Positions 13,776 through 22,697 are shown, numbered from the stretch's first letter. The stretch: DNA of 64,000 nt from Rugosimonospora africana (GCF_016862975.1 NZ_BONZ01000012.1:1-64000); one strand, 5' to 3'. Numbers and translations: made by a program. The notes: generated from the sequence alone by a model not told the origin.

Positions 13776-15331
13776 CGCTCTTCCCCTTCCCTGCGCGGCT
13801 CGGCCGGAGGGGGCGTCAGCCGGTCCTGCGCGCTGCGGATCAGCCCGCTGGTGGAGTGGTTCGCCAGGTACGGCACGACCACGCTCTGCCCGCCCCAACT
13901 GCGGATCAGCTCCGCCTCCGGGAGCACCGGCCGGTCGTCCGGGTCGTCCAGGAAGTAGTCGCCGCCCTTGACCCAGACGTCCGGGCGCAGCCGGGCCAGC
14001 AGCGGCTCCGGGGTCAGCTCGTCGAAGACGGCCACCACATCGACGCAACCCAGCGCGGCGACCAGCCGGGCCCGGTCGTCCTGCGACACCAGCGGGCGGT
14101 CCGGCCCCTTCAGCGAGCGGACGCTGTGGTCGGAGTTGAGGCACACGATCAGGCAGTCGCCCAGTGCCCGGGCCGCCTCCAGGGTGGCCACGTGCCCGGC
14201 GTGCAGCAGGTCGAAGCAGCCTCCGGTGGCCACCACGGTGCCTCCGGCTCCCCGGGTCGCGGCCGCCATGGCCAGCGCGGCCTCGACGCTGACCTCGGTC
14301 GCCGACCGCGGTACCGCGCCGGTGCTGCGCCGGGCGTACCCGCGGGCCGCCCCGGCCGCCACGAACGTGGCCGCGTCGGCGACCGCGCTCTGTACCGCCT
14401 CGGACAGCAGGCTTCCGTCCGCCAGCGCGGCGGCGGCCGCACCGGCGAACCGGTCGCCGGCTCCGCACGAGTCGGCGTCGGCGCGCACCGGGGCCGGCAC
14501 CACCATCGGCGTCGCGCCGCCGTGTGCCAGCAGGGCGCCATCGGCGCCGAGGGTGACCGTCACGGCCCGGACCCGCCAGCGCTCCCGGGCCCGGTTCGCG
14601 GCCACCGCCAGAGTCGAGAACCGGTGGCCGAATCCGGTGCTTCCGGAGCCGTCCGGGCCGGTATCCGGTGCGTCCGGCGCCCGGTGCCGCCCACCGCCCG
14701 TACCGGCGTCGTGCGGGTTGCCGCCCGCCAGGTTGCCGCGCGCCGAGTTGCCGGCCGTCGCGAGCACCTCGGACTCGTTCGGGGTGACCAGCCGGACGCC
14801 GGGTACCGGGGCCGGGCCACGCGGGTGCGGGTCCCAGACGACCGGCCGCAGCACGGTACTGGCGGCGACCGCCGCGCGTACCGAGGCCAGCCCGGCCACT
14901 CCGCGCCCGTAGTCGCTGACCACGATCGCCCCGGCATCGGCGAACGCGACGTCGAGCCCGCCGTCCGGATCCAGCGGCTGGCCGGGGGAGCCGCGGTCCA
15001 TCCGCATCAGTACCTGGGGACCGGCGCACAGCCGGATCTTCTCCGGGGTGCTTCCCCGGTACGGCAGCGCGACGACCTCGACACCGGCGGACTCCAGCAG
15101 TTCCCGCAGGCGGTCGCCGGCCGGGTCGGCACCGATCGCGGCGACCAGCCGGACCGGCCGGCCGTATTCGGCGAGAAGCGCGGCGGCCAGCGCGGCGCCG
15201 CCCGGCCGGTCGAACGCCTGACTCTCCTCGAAGACCGGGGCCGGTGCGTCCGGGCAGATCCGGTCGACCTGGCCGACCACGTCCCGGTCCAACAGCGCGT
15301 CGCCGACGACGACGATCGGTCTGGTCACCAT
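13772..15331 (-). CDS. hldE: Bifunctional heptose-7-phosphate kinase / heptose-1-phosphate adenylyltransferase
   Basis: A 519-residue fusion in the order known from HldE. The N-terminal PfkB-type kinase has PIVVVGDALLDRDVVGQVDR and ends in the catalytic motif CGAGDRFAGAAAAALADG. The C-terminal nucleotidyltransferase, about the last 150 residues, has VVATGGCFDLLHAGHVATLEAARALGD and the SLKGPDRPL loop. It would phosphorylate D-glycero-D-manno-heptose-7-phosphate at C1 and then, after GmhB acts, add AMP to give ADP-heptose. An insertion of about 45 Gly/Asn/Asp-rich residues (NSARGNLAGG and following) interrupts the kinase domain. ATG 15331 is the first start before the kinase strand; it lacks a clear ribosome site. 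Confidence 0.9.
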   Translation of the reverse strand: MVTRPIVVVGDALLDRDVVGQVDRICPDAPAPVFEESQAFDRPGGAALAAALLAEYGRPVRLVAAIGADPAGDRLRELLESAGVEVVALPYRGSTPEKIRLCAGPQVLMRMDRGSPGQPLDPDGGLDVAFADAGAIVVSDYGRGVAGLASVRAAVAASTVLRPVVWDPHPRGPAPVPGVRLVTPNESEVLATAGNSARGNLAGGNPHDAGTGGGRHRAPDAPDTGPDGSGSTGFGHRFSTLAVAANRARERWRVRAVTVTLGADGALLAHGGATPMVVPAPVRADADSCGAGDRFAGAAAAALADGSLLSEAVQSAVADAATFVAAGAARGYARRSTGAVPRSATEVSVEAALAMAAATRGAGGTVVATGGCFDLLHAGHVATLEAARALGDCLIVCLNSDHSVRSLKGPDRPLVSQDDRARLVAALGCVDVVAVFDELTPEPLLARLRPDVWVKGGDYFLDDPDDRPVLPEAELIRSWGGQSVVVPYLANHSTSGLIRSAQDRLTPPPAEPRREGEER

Positions 15332-15362
15332 GTCGCCGTACCGGTTCGGGAAGCTGCCCCGT

Positions 15363-16031
15363 TCACGAGGCGACCTCGGCAACCAGCGGCACCCCGAGCA
15401 ACGAGTCCAGGTACCCGCAGAGCAGGTGGACCGCGACCAGGTGCAGCTCCTGCACGACCTGGGTGTCCCGGCTGGGGATCGCGAGCACCTGGGTGCAGCG
15501 GGTGGCCAGCGGGTTGGGCAGGGCGCCGGTCATCCCCCACACTTCCAGCCCGAGTTCCCGCCCGGCGTCCGCCGCGGCCAGCACGTTGCGGCTGCGCCCG
15601 CTCGTCGACAGCAGCACGACCACGTCCCCTTCGCGTGCGTGCGCATGCACCTGCCTGGCGAACACCTGCTCGTACCCGTAGTCGTTGGCGATCGCGGTGA
15701 GCGCGTTCGTCTCCGCGCAGAGCGCGATGCCGGACATCGGCGGCCGGTCCGCGTCCAGCTTGCCGACCAGCTCGCACACCAGGTGCTGTGCCTGCGCGGC
15801 GCTGCCACCGTTGCCGGCCGCCAGCAACCGGCCGCCGCGCGGCAGGGTCCAGGCCAGCTGCGCGGCCCAGTCCGCCAGCCGGGGCGCCTCCTGACGGAAC
15901 TCGTCCAGCGCGTCGCGCAGCGCGTCGAGGTGCGTCAGAGGGCGCGGGCGGTACTCGCCTCCGCCCAAAACCGGCTCCGGCTGCGATCCGCCGGGAGGGC
16001 GCGGGCGGTACTCGCCTCCGCCGATGCTCAT
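15363..16031 (-). CDS. gmhA: Sedoheptulose-7-phosphate isomerase (phosphoheptose isomerase)
   Basis: A 222-residue SIS-domain protein. The sugar-phosphate site is visible as LLAAGNGGSAAQAQHLVCELVGK and VVLLSTSGRSRNVLAAADAG, and the C-terminal QVVQELHLVAVHLLCGYLD holds the conserved catalytic His. It makes D-glycero-D-manno-heptose-7-phosphate, the first step of heptose synthesis. The N-terminal 30 residues contain a duplicated GGGEYRPRP, absent from ordinary GmhA. The ATG overlaps the stop of the GT4 gene by four bases. The next gene, hldE, begins 31 nt downstream. Confidence 0.9.
   Translation of the reverse strand: MSIGGGEYRPRPPGGSQPEPVLGGGEYRPRPLTHLDALRDALDEFRQEAPRLADWAAQLAWTLPRGGRLLAAGNGGSAAQAQHLVCELVGKLDADRPPMSGIALCAETNALTAIANDYGYEQVFARQVHAHAREGDVVVLLSTSGRSRNVLAAADAGRELGLEVWGMTGALPNPLATRCTQVLAIPSRDTQVVQELHLVAVHLLCGYLDSLLGVPLVAEVAS
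15939..16022 (-). repeat. Duplicated 27-bp segment in gmhA
   Basis: Identical 27-bp copies at 15939-15965 and 15996-16022, 57 bp apart start to start, keep the reading frame and encode GGGEYRPRP twice near the GmhA N-terminus. Confidence 0.85.
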
Positions 16032-17248
16032 CCCGCGCTCACCGCCTCGACCGGCACCTCCACCCGAGTCAGCTGCTGGTACACGGCGACCAGCTGGTCC
16101 GCGGTACGGGACCAGGAGTAGCACTCCGCCGCCCGGTCCACCGCGGCGGCGCCGAACTCCAGCCGCCGTACCGGATCGGCGAGCAGCTCTCGCAGCGTCT
16201 TGGCCAGCGCCCGGTAGTCCCGCGGTGGGACCAGGTACCCGGTGACCGAGTCGACCACGGTGTCGACCAGCCCGCCGACCGCGTACGCGACGACCGGTAC
16301 CCCGCAGGCCATAGCCTCCAGCGGGGTGAGCCCGAACGGTTCGTACCACGCCGGGCAGGCGACCAGGTCGGCGCTGCGGTACCACTCGGGCATCTCCTCC
16401 CGGGCGACCGCACCGGTGAGCCGGATCCGGTCGGCGACCCCGCGCTCCTGGGCGAGCCAGCGCAGGTGTGTCGCGACCGGGTCGTCCTTCAGCTGGCTGG
16501 CCGGCGGACCGCCGACGATGACCGCCTCCGCGTCGGGCAGTAGGCGCATCGCCTCGATCAGGTCGGCGTAGCCCTTGCGTTCGACGAGCCGCCCCACCGA
16601 GAGGATGCGGCCGGTGCGGCGGGGCAGGGCCGACGGCCCACTCGGGGTGAACCTCGTGGCGTCGACGCCGGAGGGGATCAGCCGGATCGAGCGGCGCGGC
16701 ACGCCCAACGCGACCAGTTCGGCCAGCTCGTCGGAGCACTGCGCGATCACCTGGTCGACCTGCTTGCCGAGGATCCGTTCGTAGCTGATCCGCTGTGCCG
16801 GGCTGGTGTCCAGAGCGCCCTGGTACCGGCGCTTGACCACACCCAGTGCGTGGTAGGTCTGCACCACCGGCACCGAGTAGCGGGAGCGCGCGGTCAGCGC
16901 GGCCAGCCCACTCATCCAGAAGTGTGAGTGCACCACGTCCGGCGCCCACGGGCCGGCCGTCCACGACGCGGCCAGCCACTGGCCGAACTCGCCCATGTAC
17001 GGCAGCAGCTCGTCCTTCGGCAGGCGGCGCGGCGGCCCGGCCGGTACGTGCACGACGGTGAATCCGGAGGCCGCGCGTACCGTGTCGGGATACGCGTCGC
17101 TGTCCCGCCGGGTGTAGACGCACACGTCGTGCCCTGCTGCGGAAAGCGCCGTGGCCAGCTCTGCGACGTGCAGGTTCTGCCCGCCGGCATCCACCCCGCC
17201 AATGGCCGCGAGAGGGCTGGCATGCTCGGAGATCATTGCGATGCGCAA
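16028..17248 (-). CDS. GT4 family glycosyltransferase
   Basis: A 406-residue GT-B transferase resembling the sucrose-phosphate synthase/MshA branch of family 4. The N-terminal glycine motif GGVDAGGQNLHVAELATAL, the DVVHSHFWMSG acceptor loop, the IPSGVDATRF hinge, and the donor site YEPFGLTPLEAMACGVPVVA with the paired glutamates are all present. It probably retains configuration and uses a nucleotide sugar. It lies between the other transferase and gmhA, overlapping the former by 16 bases and the latter by 4. Its acceptor is unknown; it likely builds the same heptose-containing glycan. Confidence 0.87.
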   Translation of the reverse strand: MRIAMISEHASPLAAIGGVDAGGQNLHVAELATALSAAGHDVCVYTRRDSDAYPDTVRAASGFTVVHVPAGPPRRLPKDELLPYMGEFGQWLAASWTAGPWAPDVVHSHFWMSGLAALTARSRYSVPVVQTYHALGVVKRRYQGALDTSPAQRISYERILGKQVDQVIAQCSDELAELVALGVPRRSIRLIPSGVDATRFTPSGPSALPRRTGRILSVGRLVERKGYADLIEAMRLLPDAEAVIVGGPPASQLKDDPVATHLRWLAQERGVADRIRLTGAVAREEMPEWYRSADLVACPAWYEPFGLTPLEAMACGVPVVAYAVGGLVDTVVDSVTGYLVPPRDYRALAKTLRELLADPVRRLEFGAAAVDRAAECYSWSRTADQLVAVYQQLTRVEVPVEAVSAG

Positions 17249-18225
17249 GGACTCACCTCCATCAGCAGTCGGTCCCAGTCGGACAGGAACCGGTCCAGGC
17301 CGTAGCGGGCCTGTGTCACCGTCCGGGCGCGATCGCCCAGCCGCTTCGCGTCCGCCGGTTCTTCCATCAGCCAGCGTGCGGCGTCAACCAGCACGTCCAC
17401 GTTGGTCGACAGCACGCCGGCGTCCGGTGGTACCGCCTCGACCGCCTCGGTGGTTGCCAGCGCCACCACCGGCATGCCGAGACTCATCGCCTCGAGCAGG
17501 CTCAATCCCAGTGAGGTCCACCGCATCGGGTGCAGGTAGGCCCGGCGCGCGGCGAGTTGTTCGTGCATCCATGCCTGCGGCGGGTCGTCGTAGGCGGTGA
17601 CCGGCGCGACGCCGGCAGGCGGAGGGTTCCTCGCGGCCAACTCGGCGAGCGACGCGGTGCCGATGCCGTATACGTCGAGCGGAGCCACCTGGGCGAAGCG
17701 GGGGAGCAGGTCGGTGCCGGTGACCCGCCACCGCCGTACCGGTTCGTTGATGGCCACGCCGAAGCGCTCCAGCTCGCCGGTGTATTTGTGGCCGGGATCC
17801 GGGATGCCGTGCTCGATGACGGTCTGCCGGGTCTGCCCGCCGTCCCACATCAGCGCGTTGAAGTGGGTGACGTGGACCAGGGTCAGCCCGTCCCGGTCGG
17901 CCATCGGGTGCCGGGTGGTCGGCGCGTCGCCGCGCGGCGTGTTGTGTTCCACGTAGACGGTCGGCACCTCGGCGCACGGCCGCCGGCCCAGCCACTGCGC
18001 GGCGAGGTCCCATTCCTCCGGCCGTTGCAGCAGCAGGACGTCGAAGTCCAATGTGGACATCTGCTCCGGGGTCACCTCGCGGACCGTGTCCGGCCAGGGG
18101 TAGGTGTCCGCCCGGCCTCGGCCCCACTGGTCGCGCTCCGGTGTGGTCGGTACGAAGTAGGTGTGCTTGCCCTGAACGAACGCGGTGGTCCACGAGCCGT
18201 GGACGTGCCAGAGCAGTACCCTCAC
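17233..18225 (-). CDS. GT4-like glycosyltransferase
   Basis: A 330-residue protein beginning VRVLLWHVHGSWTTAFVQGKH. It has a GT-B organisation with EVPTVYVEHNTPRGDAP in the N-terminal half and a C-terminal donor-site motif HPMRWTSLGLSLLEAMSLGMPVV where the glutamate of EAM is the expected ribosyl contact. It is shorter than typical GT4 enzymes. GTG 18225 is the start: its GTGA overlaps the stop of the gmhB-GT9 gene, and the longer frame upstream is a shadow of that gene. Substrates unknown. Confidence 0.8.
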   Translation of the reverse strand: MRVLLWHVHGSWTTAFVQGKHTYFVPTTPERDQWGRGRADTYPWPDTVREVTPEQMSTLDFDVLLLQRPEEWDLAAQWLGRRPCAEVPTVYVEHNTPRGDAPTTRHPMADRDGLTLVHVTHFNALMWDGGQTRQTVIEHGIPDPGHKYTGELERFGVAINEPVRRWRVTGTDLLPRFAQVAPLDVYGIGTASLAELAARNPPPAGVAPVTAYDDPPQAWMHEQLAARRAYLHPMRWTSLGLSLLEAMSLGMPVVALATTEAVEAVPPDAGVLSTNVDVLVDAARWLMEEPADAKRLGDRARTVTQARYGLDRFLSDWDRLLMEVSPCASQ

Positions 18226-19913
18226 CGGGTACCCCCGACCAGAGCGTCGACGGCAGCCACCACGTCGGCCGGGTCGATCCGCGACAGGCACGGGTGGCCG
18301 GGCACTGGGCAGCGGACGGCGCGGGTCTCCCGGCACGCCGCCAACTGCTCGCCCAGCCGCACCGTGGGCACCTGGTACGGCGCCCACTGCCCGAACGGAA
18401 CCGTCGGGGCGAACAGGCTGACCACCGGGGTACCGACCGCCGCGGCCAGGTGTGCCGGCCCGGTGTTGCCCGACACCAGCGCGTCGGCGCCGGCGATCAG
18501 CCTCGCGAGCCCGGCCAGGTCGTAGTCGCCGCCCCGGTCGCTGGCGACGTCGCCGGCCACCTGCGCGGTCAACTCCCGCTCGTCTGGACCGCCGGTGACC
18601 ACCACCCTGCGGCCGGCCGCGGTCAGCGCCGCGACGATCTCGGCACACCGCTCCGGCGGACAGGCCCGGGCCGGCACGCTGGCACCCGGATGCACCAGAA
18701 CGTAACCGGCCCCGTCGCGTACCGTGCCGTCCCCGGATCCGCCGCCGCCGCCGCCGCCACCGCTTCCGCTGTTGTCGATGTCGTCGCCCGGATCCTCCTC
18801 CTCTTCCGGATCCGGGTACGTCCGCGCGGACAGGTCCGTGTTGACGCGCAGGCCGCCGTCGGCGCCGTCCGGCAGCGGGTACCCGGCGGCGGCCGCGAGC
18901 GACAGCGCCCGCTCCGGTTCCGGTACCCCCGGCGGTACCCGGTGCCGCACGTCCAGCAGCCCGCCCGCGTAGTCGTCGCTGATCGCCGAGACCCGGCCGA
19001 CCCCGGCCAGCCGCAGAAGCAGCGCGAGGGGCAGGGCGCTCTGGTGGTACGACGTGAAGATGACCGCCTCGTCGATGCCGCGCAGGCTCACCTCGGTGAG
19101 CAGCGCGGTGACCGCGGCCGGGTCGACCGGCCCAGCGGCGGAGTCGATCCACGGCACCGGCCACTCGATGATGTCGTCGATACCCGGCAGCAGCCCGGCG
19201 GCGGCCCGACCCCGCGGCCCGCACAGCAGCGTGACCCGAGCGGCGCGGGCGGCCAGCGCCCGGATCGCCGGACCGCAGATCAGTACGTCACCGGTGGAGT
19301 CCGCGCGGACGGCCAGCACGTTGCCCCCGGACGGTGCGGCCGGTACCGGAGGGTGCAGCAGGCTTTCCCGCGCCAGGATCCAGTCCACCGCGTCGCCCAG
19401 GCTGGCCACCACCGCGGGCGCCTGCGCGACCTCGGCCGCCCGGGTCGCCTCGGTCGGCACCAACAGCCCGGTCGCCCCGGCCGCGGCGGCGGCGTCCACG
19501 TCGGCACCGATGTCGCCGATCACGACGCAGCGCTGCGGCGTCGTGCCCAGTGCCCGCGCCGCCTCCCGGATGAGCCCGGGCGCCGGCTTGCGGCACCGGC
19601 ACTGGTCCTCGTGCGTGTGCGGGCAGACCTGCCAGGTCTCGAACGGTCCGAGCAGCTCGTCGATCCGGGCGTTGACCCGGGCGACGGCCGCCGCGTCGAG
19701 CAGTCCACGACCGATGCCGGACTGGTTGCTGACCACCCCGAGTCGCAGCCCGGCATCGCGCAAGCGGGCGACCGCCTCGGCGGCACCCGGCATCGGCTCC
19801 ACTCGATCGGGGTCACCGTTGTAGGGGACGTCGCGGACCAGTGTCCCGTCCCTATCCAACAGCGCCGCGTCGAACCGACTTCCAGATCGGTCTAGCTGCA
19901 CTGATACGGACAT
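18222..19913 (-). CDS. GmhB phosphatase fused to a family 9 glycosyltransferase
   Basis: A 563-residue two-enzyme fusion. Residues 12-190 are a HAD-IIIA phosphatase of the GmhB type: nucleophile motif LLDRDGTLVRD (Asp20/Asp22), SNQSGIGRG, and the zinc loop CPHTHEDQCRCRKP with Cys97, His99, Cys105 and Cys107. Residues ~210-563 are a GT9 domain (NVLAVRADSTGDVLICGPAIRAL; VLVHPGASVPARACPPERC; VSGNTGPAHLAAAVGTPVVSLF). It would convert heptose-1,7-bisphosphate to the 1-phosphate and also transfer heptose. An acidic and poly-Gly insertion (EEEE, then eight Gly) separates the two GT9 lobes. ATG 19913 overlaps the GT2 gene upstream by 62 bases. Confidence 0.88.
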   Translation of the reverse strand: MSVSVQLDRSGSRFDAALLDRDGTLVRDVPYNGDPDRVEPMPGAAEAVARLRDAGLRLGVVSNQSGIGRGLLDAAAVARVNARIDELLGPFETWQVCPHTHEDQCRCRKPAPGLIREAARALGTTPQRCVVIGDIGADVDAAAAAGATGLLVPTEATRAAEVAQAPAVVASLGDAVDWILARESLLHPPVPAAPSGGNVLAVRADSTGDVLICGPAIRALAARAARVTLLCGPRGRAAAGLLPGIDDIIEWPVPWIDSAAGPVDPAAVTALLTEVSLRGIDEAVIFTSYHQSALPLALLLRLAGVGRVSAISDDYAGGLLDVRHRVPPGVPEPERALSLAAAAGYPLPDGADGGLRVNTDLSARTYPDPEEEEDPGDDIDNSGSGGGGGGGGSGDGTVRDGAGYVLVHPGASVPARACPPERCAEIVAALTAAGRRVVVTGGPDERELTAQVAGDVASDRGGDYDLAGLARLIAGADALVSGNTGPAHLAAAVGTPVVSLFAPTVPFGQWAPYQVPTVRLGEQLAACRETRAVRCPVPGHPCLSRIDPADVVAAVDALVGGTR

Positions 19914-20967
19914 GACAGGCCGTTTCCCGGGGTGATTGGGGATAAACGCTTCTCGAAGGAGAAGAAGAAGGAGGAGCAGCGGTGGCCCGGTCCGGCCACG
20001 GCGGTGCGCCCCGGAACCGGAGCCAGCCACGCAGCCAGTGGCCCACCGCGAGAGGCGGGATCAGGACACTGGTGAGCGCCAGCGCGACCGGGTCGGAACC
20101 GGGCGCCCGCCGGACCCGTACGGCGGCGAACTCGGCGGTACCGGCGAGCCACGCCGCGCCCGACAGCGCCGTGCCGGCGCGTACCGCTCTCCTTGCCGCC
20201 AGGTGCCTGCTGCCGCCGACCCGTACCGGGGCCGCTCCGATCCGACGCCCCCGCTGGCCGAGGATCGCCAGCGCCGCGGCCGCCAGGCCGGCGCCGACCA
20301 CCGCGGCGTGCCGGTGCCGCCGCCCGGCCGGTGCCGACAGCCGTTCGTGCCAGTCCGGTCCGTGCAGCCGCCGAAGCAACGCGTCGTCGGCGTTGCCGCG
20401 CTGCGCCGCCAGGCTGACCCAGCGGCCCGCCGGGCGTACCGGATGCACCGTCCGCCGGGTGCCCGTCACCAACCGCCAGCCGTGGCGGCGGACCCGGTAC
20501 GCCAGGTCGGCGTCCTCCCGGTACGCCCGGGGGAACCGCTCATCGAAGCCGGACACGCTCTCCAGCGCGGCCCGCCGGTATGCCATGTCGGCGGTGGCCC
20601 ACGCGGCCCGGGCCAGCCCGGCCGTGTTGCGCTCCCAGTCGTCGGGCCGCACCGAGCACGGCACGGACACCACCCCCTGGACCCCGCCGACGTCCGGCGG
20701 CTGATCCAGGTCGCGTAGCAGTGCGGCGAGCCAGTCCGGTGCCGGGAGCACGTCGTCGTCGAGGAAGGCCACCCACTCGTACCGGGCCGCCGACCAGCCC
20801 GCGTTGCGCGCCTTCGCCGGGCCGGCCCGGTCCGGATCGGGTACCACCAGAACCTCGACCGGAACCGGCGAGCCGTCCACCTGCCCGGCCAGCCGTCGCA
20901 CCAGCGCGTCGAGGCTGGGCCGGCGCAGCGTGGGGATGACGACGCTCACCCCGGCCGGCGGGCTCAC
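19852..20967 (-). CDS. Family 2 glycosyltransferase with C-terminal hydrophobic segment
   Basis: A 371-residue GT2 enzyme. GVSVVIPTLRRPSLDALVRRL opens the fold, AFLDDDVLPAPDWL holds the DDD motif (70-72), and FDERFPRAYREDADLAYRVRRHGWRL is the acceptor-side ED motif. Residues ~215-310 contain hydrophobic stretches (AAVVGAGLAAAALAILG; VALALTSVLIPPLAVGHWL) that may be membrane helices. GTG 20967 overlaps the carbamoyltransferase stop (GTGA). The last ~45 residues are low-complexity and overlap the next gene by 62 bases; a purine-rich tract at 19957-19978 lies here, so a late frameshift is possible. Confidence 0.83.
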   Translation of the reverse strand: MSPPAGVSVVIPTLRRPSLDALVRRLAGQVDGSPVPVEVLVVPDPDRAGPAKARNAGWSAARYEWVAFLDDDVLPAPDWLAALLRDLDQPPDVGGVQGVVSVPCSVRPDDWERNTAGLARAAWATADMAYRRAALESVSGFDERFPRAYREDADLAYRVRRHGWRLVTGTRRTVHPVRPAGRWVSLAAQRGNADDALLRRLHGPDWHERLSAPAGRRHRHAAVVGAGLAAAALAILGQRGRRIGAAPVRVGGSRHLAARRAVRAGTALSGAAWLAGTAEFAAVRVRRAPGSDPVALALTSVLIPPLAVGHWLRGWLRFRGAPPWPDRATAAPPSSSPSRSVYPQSPRETACHVRISAARPIWKSVRRGAVG

Positions 20968-22664
20968 CGCGCCACCCCGGAGCCGGCCGTGGCGGGGGTG
21001 CGCGCGAACGCCAGGTCCCGGCTCACCGTGAACGGGCCGATCGCGAGCAGGTCCACCGGCGCCGAGCCGAACAGTTCCAGCGCTTCGGCCGGAGTGTCCA
21101 CCATCGGCCGGCCGGCGGTGTTCAGCGAGGTGTTGACCACGACCGGCAGCCCGGTGGCCTCCTCGAAACGGGTCAGCAGCTCGGCGACCAGCGGCTCGGC
21201 GTCCGGATCCACGGTCTGGATCCGGGCCGTACCGTCCACGTGCACCACCGCCGGGATCCGTTCCCGCCAGCCGTCCCGCACCCGGTGCGTGAACAGCATG
21301 TACGGACTGGGCAGGACACCCTCGAACAGCTGCGCGGCCCGGCTCGCCAGCACCATCGGCGCCACCGGCCGGAACTGCTCGCGCCCCTTGACCTCGTTGA
21401 GCCGCTCGGTGTTCCCGGCATGCCCCGGGTGCGCCAGCAGCGACCGGTGGCCCAGCGCTCTCGGCCCGTACTCGGCGCGGCCCTGGAACCAGGCCACCAC
21501 GCCGTTGCCGGCGAGCACCTCGGCGGCGACCGCCGCCACGGACGCGGGACGGTCGTACCGCACCTGGGCGCGGCGCAGCTCCGCCTCGATCTGCGCGTCC
21601 GAGTACCCGCGCCCGAGATCGGCCCCCGCCATCGGCAGGATCGGGTGCGCAGCGGCATCAGCCTCCACAGTGGACAGATGCAGGGCGGCACCCAGCGCGG
21701 TACCGGCGTCGCCCGCGGCCGGCTGTACCCACACCGTGCGGAACGGCCCGTCCCCGGCGAGCCGCGCGTTGGCCACGCAGTTGAGCGCGACGCCGCCGGC
21801 CATCACCAGAGCGTCCGGGCCGCCGGCTGCGGCGTGCAGCCAACCGGACAGCTCGCCGATGACCTCCTCCAGCCGGGCCTGCACGCTCGCCGCCAGGTCG
21901 GCGTGCTCGTCGCGGATCGCCTCGCCCGGCCGGCGCCGCCGGGCCAGTGCCGCCAAGTCGACCGGGCGGGTGGTGAAGCCGCCGGTACCGGTGACCGCCA
22001 CCGCTTCCCGCAGCGGGCCGAGAAACCGGGGCGTGCCGTACGAGGCCAGCGCCATCACCTTGTACTCGTCGCTGGAGCGCAGGAATCCCAGGTGCTCGGT
22101 CAGCTCCTCGTAGAGCAGGCCGAGCGAGTGCGGCAGCCGCTGGCTCGCCAGCGGGGTGAGCTGTCCCTTCTCGTACCGGCCGGCGAGGTGGCTGGCCCGC
22201 TCTCCGCGGCCGTCGAGCACCAGTACGGCGCAGTCACCCTGCCCGTACCCGGCCGGGGCGGCCAGCGCGGCGGACGCCGCGTGAGCGACGTGGTGCGGTA
22301 CGAACCGGACCGACTCCGGATCCAGCCCGGGCAGCGCGGTGGCGATGAACCGCGGGGCCCGCAGGGCGTACTCCTGGCGCAGCCAGTCCCACGGGTCGTC
22401 CAGCCCGAGCCGGGAGGCCGGCTGGCACAGGGCGGGATCGAAGGAGTAGCCGACCGCGTCGAGTTGGTCCGGGCGCAGCCCGGCGACGTCCAGGCACCAG
22501 CGGGCGGCTTCCTCGGGCAGTTCCCAGGCGGAGAACGGGACCGGCCGCTTGCCGTGCTTGCGCCGGCTGAATCGCTCCTCCTCGGCGGCGGCCACGATCC
22601 GCCCGTCCACGACGATCGCGGCAGCCGGGTCGTGGAAGACCGCATTGATGCCCAGAACCCGCAT
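20964..22664 (-). CDS. NodU/CmcH-family O-carbamoyltransferase
   Basis: A 566-residue carbamoyltransferase of the NodU/TobZ type. The N-terminal Kae1-like domain has MRVLGINAVFHDPAAAIVVDG and the metal-site histidines FVPHHVAHAASAAL, with ALVMAGGVALNCVANARL; the C-terminal domain has GRAEYGPRALGHRSLLA and VVVNTSLNTAGRPMVDTPAEAL. It uses carbamoyl phosphate and ATP to carbamoylate a hydroxyl, usually on a sugar. It is the first gene of the heptose operon, so the glycoconjugate is predicted to carry a carbamoyl group. The ATG faces a 269-bp divergent region with 54-bp repeats. Confidence 0.9.
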   Translation of the reverse strand: MRVLGINAVFHDPAAAIVVDGRIVAAAEEERFSRRKHGKRPVPFSAWELPEEAARWCLDVAGLRPDQLDAVGYSFDPALCQPASRLGLDDPWDWLRQEYALRAPRFIATALPGLDPESVRFVPHHVAHAASAALAAPAGYGQGDCAVLVLDGRGERASHLAGRYEKGQLTPLASQRLPHSLGLLYEELTEHLGFLRSSDEYKVMALASYGTPRFLGPLREAVAVTGTGGFTTRPVDLAALARRRRPGEAIRDEHADLAASVQARLEEVIGELSGWLHAAAGGPDALVMAGGVALNCVANARLAGDGPFRTVWVQPAAGDAGTALGAALHLSTVEADAAAHPILPMAGADLGRGYSDAQIEAELRRAQVRYDRPASVAAVAAEVLAGNGVVAWFQGRAEYGPRALGHRSLLAHPGHAGNTERLNEVKGREQFRPVAPMVLASRAAQLFEGVLPSPYMLFTHRVRDGWRERIPAVVHVDGTARIQTVDPDAEPLVAELLTRFEEATGLPVVVNTSLNTAGRPMVDTPAEALELFGSAPVDLLAIGPFTVSRDLAFARTPATAGSGVAR

Positions 22665-22697
22665 GCCGGCCCAGATACCCCAGATACCTCCACCAAA

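Noticed and set aside
12024-22664. Secondary-metabolite cluster of the septacidin or hygromycin B type
   Set aside because: The heptose genes fit, but no purine, aminocyclitol, PKS or NRPS genes or resistance genes are present.
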